Source: Boswellia sacra
Lineage: Eukaryota > Streptophyta > Magnoliopsida > Sapindales > Burseraceae
Direction: 5' to 3'
Length of the DNA: 64,000 bases
NCBI GenBank assembly: GCA_013180625.2
Contig: SNVD02006955.1
Location: 1,674,001-1,738,000 of the forward strand
The notes beneath the pieces were generated by a model. The model was not told the DNA's origin. It did no database searches and saw only the letters and a program-made list of their open reading frames with translations. Positions 55,773 through 64,000 of the stretch are shown here, in pieces (the first letter of the stretch is position 1; each line of letters starts with the position of its first letter). A program made the position numbers and the translations under genes.

Positions 55773-58700
55773 CTATCCAGCCAAGTCATGGAGCAACTGA
55801 GCCCCCATCAGATTCCTATAAGGCAAATTCTGTCCCTCACCATCTAAAAGAGAATACTGAACTGGTTGGCAGTCTTCAATGTGGTCTCTGGGGTAAAATA
55901 GAGAACTTTGTGATGCAGGAGAGAATGCTAAGCTCACTCCAGCCCCACCATGCTGTTGCAACCCTAACGTCAAAGACACGCCACCACCATTGAAGTTCTG
56001 ATTATTACCACTATCATTAGCATAAGAAACCCCACCTACCGTGTTTTGATTATAAGAAGAAAAATCCAACTCCATGGCACCGTATGTGCCAAAACTTTGT
56101 TGCTGCTGGTGGTGCAAGGTTGGGTTTTGGAGTGTCTTAGGAGTTTTAGGATCACTCTTATCGGGGTTATTGATAATGGAAGATAGACATTCTGAGTCAA
56201 TTCGAACGAGTTGGTCGGTTGTTGGTTTCAGATCAGTGCTAGGATTTGGATTAGGCCGGCCGTCCTCATCGAGATCAGTAGTCCCATCTGAAGAAGCCAC
56301 GTTGTTGTCTGCTTCCTTTGTTTCTTCCATGTACATTTCTTCCACCATTGGCTTCCAGAGCCTCACTCTTGCATTAATGAACCAATTGGACACCTATAGA
56401 AACGGATAGTAGAAACAAAAAGGTATCAGAAAATATAATATGATGATATGGTGCAATGATTGCACATTATTATATTAATTATAGATCCCAAGAAGATATG
56501 CCACTTCGATAATATAAATTAATTCATGGATGATTAAAATAAACCATAGAGAGATGTGGACGTGCCTGGCTTCTTGAGAGACCAGTTTGGCGGGCTAAGA
56601 TATGTTTATCAACATCACTGGGGTACCTGCAAAGGGTTTTCATAGAAACAAAGAGTCAATGCTGAGAGTTTGATATTACTGAATATATATATATATATAT
56701 AATTTTTTTACTAGTTCAAGTGTGAGAAAAGATAGATAGGTCCTATACATATATAACGGAACTAAATCCATAAAGATAAGAGGGAGGGCCAAGTGATATT
56801 CAGGAAAGAAACTAAATGATTGAAAATAATATGACAAAAATTGAAACATGGAATCTAAATAGAGGCGGATAGAAACTAACAAAAGGTTGCGCTGGTTTTG
56901 CAAGCAAAATGATTGAGACTCGATCTGCATACGTATGAAACTTCCAGTACTAAAACAATGAAAACGGTTGTTTTCTTTCTTTTCTTTGGAGAAAGCATTG
57001 ATTCTCTCTGTGAATCTACTTTGTAGTTTACTTATATAGAGACTGCAAACTTGCAAAATAAAAAAAAATAAAAAAAAAAAAGAGAGAGAAAAGATGGAGA
57101 AACTTACGGGTGGAGAAAATGTTCAAACAACCAAGCTCGGAGAACAGATACCGATCTTTCTGGTAGGCCTCTTTGGGGTCTCCATGGATGACTCTCCATC
57201 ATAGTCATCTGTTGAAAAGCCCTTTGTTGCGTCAAAGTTTGATCAAGAATCCTCAGTCTCGGTGTCTCACCTCTAGTTGTGCCCGGTGCAACTGGATCTT
57301 TCTCTCCCATGGCCTTTTTTGTAGCCTGAATTTGACCCACAATCCCATCTCTCAAACATCGAAAATGCCTTGACATGGCCTTAGAAGCCAAAGCTGAATA
57401 GACTGTTGCCGCCCCAGTACCGGCCACTGCTTCAAAGGAAGATACCACAGCTTTCATTTGATCGCAATAGTGCTTGTACCTTCTATCAACCTAAACACAG
57501 ATGAGAAGGAAAGATAAGAGTCGAGTAGTGTTATATAAAAGGTAGAGCAAATACAAGATAAAAATGAGATGCCATGAAAAGAAAAGCAATAGAGGTTTCT
57601 GAAAGTAAATGGACGTCAACAATTGTCACGATCTGGGCATTTATGGGGAGGACCCAAGTCGCTAAATTAGTTCCAAAACCATGTTTACAGAAGCTAACCG
57701 ATCAACAAGTAAAAGTTCATTATTTTTCACTAATTCAGATTAAGAAAGATGTTCCTTTTTTTGTTTTAAAAAAAAAATCTATTTTGATTGGAAAGATGGA
57801 AAAAGAAAGTATCTTTATGGAATAAAAATGAAATGGTATGTATATACATATATACCTCCTCCAACATTTGAAGCAGCTTTGTCTTTCTTTTCTGTAATTC
57901 TATGAATTCAAGGGAGTAAAGGTGTTGCTTTCTCGAAGAGCTACTGGCATTCTCATCATCCCACTGTTTGTTCTTATGGGGCTTCTGCTTTGGTACATCG
58001 GTTTGCTTAGTCCCAAGGCTGCAGAACTCGTTTAAAAGCTCCTGAGCAGGACCCAAGTACTTTGAATTCCTCATCTGGAATCCTTGATGATGAATAGCGG
58101 CAGCTTTTCCCAAGAACCCATCTTGTATCATTTGTTGTTGGTTTTGGATATTGCTTGCAGATTTTCCAAAGAATCCATCTCTAGAACTTGAGCCAATAAA
58201 CCTCAGTTCATCTTGTTGATGATCATGGTTGTTATGATGGGTATGTCTCAGTTCAAAAGACTGTAAACCAATACTAGAAGGATTGCTTGAAGAAAGGGAG
58301 AGCGACAGGCCTTGACTTGGTCTCTCATTTCCTTCACAAGGGAAAACACACCTCAAAGAAGAATCATCAACAAGTAACCTATTCTCTTGCCAAGGAGCAT
58401 GCTCAGTTCCAACTATTAGATTCTCACTACTTGTTTCAGATATCCCAGTTGTGAACTGTGGTTTGTTGAACTCATGATGATGGTGATGATAGAAATCACT
58501 AGTTGACTCATTGATCGTCTTTGAAGAAGGGGGGCCAGGATTGTTTCCAGGTTTGTTAAAGAATCCTTTCCACACGGCAGAGTTATTGTCACTGTGTTGT
58601 TGCTGTAGATTCTTTGAAAACCCTATCATATCCATGCCTGTGGTCAAGTTGAAGATCTCTGGGTTGGGCTCAAAGTCGTGGATCTGGTTCACCAGATGAG

Positions 58701-58800
58701 GTTGATGAATTGTCGGGTTACTAGATGCAACATCTGAGTAACAAAAGGCAGCTGCTGATGAAATGATGTTTGATTTATCTTCACAGAGTTCCCTAGCCAT
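55773..58800 (-). CDS. BEL1-like TALE homeodomain transcription factor, 669 aa
   Basis: Nuclear DNA-binding protein that pairs with KNOX proteins in meristem, organ and stress development. Four coding exons: 58800-57856, 57490-57108, 56626-56566 (the 61-bp exon typical of the family) and 56393-55773. The N-terminal ZIBEL-like motif GLSLSLSS lies in exon 1. The SKY region [19 protein letters not shown] is near residue 243 and the BELL domain runs from about residue 290 ([20 protein letters not shown]) to 370. The homeodomain contains the TALE PYP loop at residues 443-445 and recognition helix [14 protein letters not shown] around 465-478. The second ZIBEL motif SLTLGLQ and the end [19 protein letters not shown] resemble BLH1. 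The exon 3 donor is GC rather than GT. Orthology to a particular BLH is likely but not proven. Confidence 0.95.
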
Positions 58801-58881
58801 GTAAATAATCCAAACTCCTCTCCTTGTTGCTGTAAGTTGCTTGTTCTATCTTTTGATATATTCCAAAGATTGATGCTGATT

Positions 58882-59111
58882 CTGCAACAACAGTTCCGTC
58901 AAGATCCACTCCAACCAAATAACCCAAAAATCCGCAAAGTTGAAAAATTCAGAAAAGGAGATCAGTAATCAAAGCTTTAGAGACTGAAAAGTAACCATTT
59001 TTCTTTCATCATATTCATGATGAAGTTAAATGAAAATATAAAAAGTGAAACTTTGACCTTGGCTTTTCAAATGGAAACTTATTACATGAGATAAAAGATG
59101 AAAGGTCTTAC
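58882..59111 (-). other. Probable intron in the 5' untranslated region of the BEL1-like gene
   Basis: On the minus strand CTGCAAG|GTAAGACC (59112/59111) and TTGTTGCAG|AATCAGC (58882/58881) form strong donor and acceptor sites 82 bp upstream of the start codon. The upstream leader exon would cover about 59112-59230. A 5' leader intron is common in this family. Evidence is splice consensus and position only. Confidence 0.6.
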
Positions 59112-59230
59112 CTTGCAGAGTAGTAAGTTGTTACAGGTTCAACAGAAATAGATGTTTGCTTAGTAGTGGTGGAGGTGGTGATGAAGAGAAGACAAAGTAG
59201 TTTTCTTCTTACAGCTAGAGCTCATCTCTT

Positions 59231-62200
59231 AATAAGCTAAAGCCAACATGGTGTGCCATGAGAAGCAACCTAGGAAGAAAGATCAGATATATCTTCACAG
59301 AAATAGAAGGAGAGATGGATGGGCATAGAGGCGATTATGACTTGCTAATAGCTATAGCCGTGATGATCATTTCATACATGCCTTTTCTTTTATCACTGCG
59401 TGTCTCTTCTTTTCTCTCTCTCTAACTAGATAGATAGATAGCTCAAGTGGGTCAATGCATTCTGATATTAATACAACCAAAATAGACTTCCTAGTAAGAA
59501 AATCAATTCATCCCCTCAATTATTTCATACCCAACAATTATAAATTACCATAATCAAGAAAATTAATATTTTTAGGTGAATTAAATATTAACAGAATAGA
59601 ATACATGGAAATACGAATCCCCTGCTTCACAAAGTATTGATGAATGATTAAACTCAAGACCGGGAACACCAGAAAGTATTGAACTTTCGTCGGTTGCCTG
59701 GTTCACAAACTACAAGCCGCCACATGACCAGTTCCCACTCTTAATTAATTGGTTTGTAAAGAGAAAAAAAAAAACATGCCCATATCATTTCAACCTATGA
59801 TAACCCTACACAACCAATAGGCATCTTATAACTCAAACAAATTATTAATAATACCAATAAAATAAATAAAAGATAAGAGTAGCTAGGTAGGCTGCCAGAG
59901 AGCAGAGAGAGATGTTAGCTTTCGGACACGAGTCTCAATTAATCATTTCCTAAGTAGAAGTTGTATGCAGGCTTTTTCAGATAGGTTTCGTTTCAGTGGT
60001 CGCTTAGTGGGCCTTTAAGTCTATGTACTGGTTCTGTTCTGATCTGAGCCAAAAGAATTGAATGTCTGAGACAGAAGAGTAACAAGAATATGAACGAAGG
60101 GGGTGAGGGGAGAGTATTTTGTGTAAGAAATTAAAGAAGAATAGATGCGCCTGGAAATAGTTCAAAAAGAAATTGTTCCCAAAATAAGGGACTGTGATGA
60201 GAAGAGATGAGGTGGTCCAGACTTTCCCATCAAATTCTAATTAATTGGTGTAATAAAGCACTCCACCAATGTCTCTCCCTCCCTCCCTCCCTCTCTACAA
60301 TACTATTCTTTCTCGGGACCACTTTTTCTTCTTTTATTTTAGCCCGTGAAAATATGCTCACTCCACGCGCACTTCCCCTCTCTACCTATCACCACCACCC
60401 TCCCCGACCATCCATGCTTCGCTTTGTTTATGAACCATTTAGTCGTTTATATGTCTATAATTATTTACTATACAGATTTAATTATCATGAACCATGCACG
60501 AATTCATCTTTTTAATCAATCAAAGCTCTTTTTTTCAAGTTTTTATGATCAACAATTGACAACTCAAAAAGTAGATTCACATTTTGATGTATGTGTCATT
60601 AATTTTTTCTTTCTAGTTATTTTCAAGAAATTAACTAGAATATTAAAGCCATCCACTAGGGTATTAATTTTCGATCACTTTCATTTAATTAAAGAAATTT
60701 ATTTGGTGATGCATTTCATTTGGCTAATAAATCAACAAAATGTGAAGCGCACGAAGCAAAACCTGAGAGTGTGGCATGCAAATCCATGTAGCTCTTAATT
60801 TTTGTCCGTTAAAAGCAGGTGGTCCTGTGAGAAAGCTTTCTACGCCGCTTGCCAATTTTCTCTTTTAACCTCGCTCTGCTCTGACGTTAGCAAAATTGTT
60901 GTTTCATGGCTTCGCTCGTACTTTTTCTGTGTTGATATCAACTCTACACACCCTACCCTTGCCTTGCGCAACTTCTTAGGTTAAAATTCAACACAACTCC
61001 CAGTTTCAGTAATTTTCACAGCAAAAGTAGTGCAAGTGCACTCCTTAACCTCACGTAACTTTCATCACTTATTTTATGTACACACTATCATAAATTTTTT
61101 GTCTCAGCCAAAAAAAAAAAAGAGCAACTTACACGGATTCAGCATCTGGATTTTATTTTATTTTATTTTAGGTCAATTACAAAATGGAACACCCAGAAAA
61201 GGCGGGAGTGCAAGTGAAAAAATATCACCTATCGAAGTGCCTGCAACGTAGTGTACGATTTCGACTTTGGCTTGAAATTTGCAAGTGTATCGATGTAGGT
61301 TATGGCTAGATAGGGGCTTTGCATTGATAGTACATTGGGGCGAGGCTACTGTGGAAAGTGGAGTGGTCCATCATGAACAAGCCTTTCATTGTGGAGGACC
61401 AACCTAGGTAGCTATATTATGAGGGTATCAATGCACTGTGTACCTAGGTTATTTTTGAGCAGCTTTTAGAACCTGCAGGGATCGAATGAGCTCATCATCA
61501 TCATTTTTTTTTTGGTGAACACTAACCTAACCCTAGTATATTTTATATGCGGAGCGGAAATCAGTTGGTTTTGGTGACTAGTAAAGTGGGTGGCAAGGTC
61601 ATATGTTGTAGGGTCCGTGAAGGATGATATGTACTTTCAGACAGTACGATATCTTGGATCATAGAATGTCATTGTTGCATACATATACTTCGACTGAAAT
61701 GAAAAGGAGATGAAGAAGAAGAAGACTATAATAACATAACTAGCTAGTTTATAAGCTAGAAGCTAGAGAATAATTTGCTATTGGCCAATGACAAGTATCA
61801 AGTAATTAAATAAAGCAAAGTTGGATTAACTACTAAGCAGTTGGATTCAACTTATATATCCAGAGGATTTGGAGGGTTTTCTTTTTCTTTTTTTAATCTT
61901 TTTATAGTTTTCACTAATTTTAGTTTCCAAGAAATATATATAGAGGATGCATAACTAGCCCACATGGTAGGTCCTGCATCAGAAGGAAGTAGGGAGTATA
62001 TACAGCTTGGGACCTCAGTCACATTCTTTACTGTGTGTGGATATATATAATGCAGATATCATAAAGTACTCTAACCGTCCACGACAAAACCTCTCTGTTG
62101 TATAAGCTCAATGAAAGCTATAAATTAACTTAATTAAAGAGGGACCTCTCTATGTTTTTGATTGTTTGTTTCTTTTAGATTTTAACTATGGTATTTTCGT

Positions 62201-64000
62201 CTTAGTTTCGTGGAGTGAGGACCACCCAGTACATTTCCTTTTGTTTTGCCTTTAGTCCCATATTGTTAGGGTTTTGCTCTCATCCAAGTGTACATTCTGT
62301 GAGCTGAAGTATGAAATTTTTATGCTTTTATCAGTCAACATATCAAAAATTAATTGTTTTTTCTTAGTTTAATCCAATTTTTTGTGGGACTCAATATAAA
62401 TTGCAACTTGGCATTGGTGCCGTGGTACAGTGATATTATACAAGATTATATATAAATATAATCCTCTACCCGCATGGAAAATTTTGTTATGGTGGGCCAT
62501 TTTCGTATGAATTGTACAGTCCAAATTGAGTTAAATATGACCCTTATTGTTTTCATTGCCGTCAAAATGAACATCAAAATCTTCACCCATTTTTTGTTCT
62601 GGAATGGACTGTCAAGATCTGGTTGATGCTTTTCCCTCCCAGCTGCTTGTGACCCATTTAATAAGTCATCATCAAACCAACGGTCTTGATCAATTTGTTT
62701 ATATCATCATGTCTGCAAAACTTGAGGGCAGTTAAGAGACAAAAAGGGACTTAAGCTTCTTTAAAAATGTAAGTGAAAGTGAAAGAAGAGATTTGATATC
62801 TCAAAACCCAAACCAAAACTGTTTTCTGTTATGTAATTTTGGAAACAAATTCCATCTACTTGTATCCTGCTATACTTTCTTTTCCATATATTACTCTAAG
62901 CTATCATATGCTTGCATGTGAGGTTTTATCTTGTATTGTGCTATAGTCGACACAAGCAGACCGACCATTACTTGAATCAGGTATAAATTATTGCTGGCAT
63001 TGATGATTTTTTTTTTTTTATAGCAATTTTTTGATCAACTCATGCTTCATATTTATCTTACTATACATGAGCGGGAAAGCTAATATATAATAATACCCGA
63101 AAGTGTGTATGCATATATGGAAGGGAGATAGAATTGGCTAAAAGGTAATAAGATGATATAAAAAATGAAAATGACATTTAATTTACAATATTCAACATTT
63201 TCCCTTATGATATGATCTCTTTTAACCCTTGTATTGCTTTTTATATTAGCATTTATACCTCTATATCACTGAAAGTAGTGAAGCGTTGACACCAATCATA
63301 TGATATGCATTGCATTAATGCAGTGTAGTGTAATCATCACCGTTTTATCAAGTTTGGTAAGAAATTGATTTGGTCACATGTTATCATGACCATATGGTTA
63401 TATTTTCTTCTAGAAAAAAAAAATTTGTAATAGCTTGGCAGCTAGTGAGAGTATATTCAAGTATGGATGATAAGAATAATAGGGTTTTATGCGTATGATC
63501 ATATATATAAGGATTTGTCCATTGCTTTTGGCTCTTTCTAATATTAAGAAAAAAAATAATAAAAAGAAATGAAAAAGTTAGAAAACTTTAGGATGGCATA
63601 TATGTCAATTTGTTTTAACAGATCAGATCAAATGAGTCATCATTTTTGTATTTAGCATGATAATATTATTAGGAAAAGCGGCAAAAAACATACTATCATT
63701 TTCGAAAATGAGTCCAATCCCCTGCTAATTAAGCTTTCTTTGCTACGATTCAATTTTAGTGATCGATGATTCTTTTCCTTCAGTAGTTTAACAAACTAAT
63801 ATAAAACTCCAAAACCTTATCATATTTTGTTCTATCCACAAGTGATTATCGTTTGCATGGTTCACATTAAAATTCTTGCTCAAAAAATGTTTTGGGACAC
63901 CAAGTTGTTGAAACAAATTTTCCAATCATTTCACTTTCAGTTTTGGCTTTCTAGGCACTGCAAGAGAGAAAGTGATACAAGGAACAAAAGTAGGGCAAGG
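59231..64000. other. Upstream region of the BEL1-like gene and spacer to the right edge
   Basis: No gene is recognised. There are TC-rich and TAGA microsatellites near 59405-59445 and a (TCCC)n run at 60277-60293. Open frames at 60207-60984 show no domain and are T-rich, non-coding in character. Long AT-rich tracts continue to the edge. Confidence 0.5.
60277..60293. repeat. (CCCT)n microsatellite
   Basis: Four or five uninterrupted CCCT units in non-coding DNA upstream of the BEL1-like gene. Confidence 0.85.

Noticed and set aside
60207..60984. Chain of T-rich plus-strand frames upstream of the BEL1-like gene
   Set aside because: Codon content follows AT-rich sequence, no domain is present and the frames are unrelated to each other.

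Overview
The window is nuclear DNA of a flowering plant, almost certainly a eudicot. Evidence is the AT-rich intergenic sequence, GT-AG introns at conserved family positions, plant-only gene families (SPIRAL1-like, BEL1-like TALE homeodomain, PLS/E-class PPR, plastid carotene hydroxylase), a Ty1/Copia LTR element primed by initiator tRNA-Met, and non-autonomous hAT elements. I cannot name the species.

Layout, left to right. (1) 1-1648, minus: the 5' six exons of a GH28 polygalacturonase that runs off the left edge. (2) 1649-10149: AT-rich spacer with a short foldback element and microsatellites. (3) 10150-10567, minus: a two-exon SPIRAL1-like microtubule protein. (4) 10568-18817: spacer holding an 822-bp hAT-type element with a perfect 8-bp target duplication. 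(5) 18818-20394, plus: a seven-exon non-heme di-iron beta-carotene hydroxylase. (6) 20395-23120: spacer with a hairpin, an orphan promoter-like cluster and TE debris. (7) 23121-23953, plus: a small two-exon protein of unknown function. (8) 24263-25367, minus: a five-exon NTF2/SnoaL-like plastid-type gene with one in-frame stop in exon 1. (9) 27858-28052, plus: a small basic 64-aa protein with a TATA box. (10) 29718-32129, minus: an intronless 803-aa PPR protein. (11) 32130-43750: a nested repeat region. A roughly 0.5-kb sequence occurs three times. The second copy is split by a hAT-type element that itself contains a second hAT-type element, and the third is split by a 5.6-kb Copia element with 400-bp LTRs differing at two positions. 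(12) 46259-49152, plus: a three-exon GT31/DUF604-type Golgi glycosyltransferase. (13) 49153-55772: spacer with a short tandem duplication and unresolved repeats. (14) 55773-58800, minus: a four-coding-exon BEL1-like homeodomain gene with a GC-AG intron and a 5'UTR intron. (15) 58801-64000: its upstream region and spacer.

The genes are unrelated single-copy loci and form no operon or obvious cluster: pectin degradation, microtubule organisation, xanthophyll synthesis, organelle RNA processing, glycosylation and development. The most unusual material is in the mobile DNA: three hAT-type elements with exact 8-bp duplications, two of them nested; a Copia element whose LTRs are nearly identical although its gag-pol is broken in several places, and whose U3 and leader carry dense RY (CATGCATG) and CACGTCA arrays; and the NTF2-like gene with a single nonsense codon in an otherwise intact exon structure. 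I found no convincing wholly new biological system.
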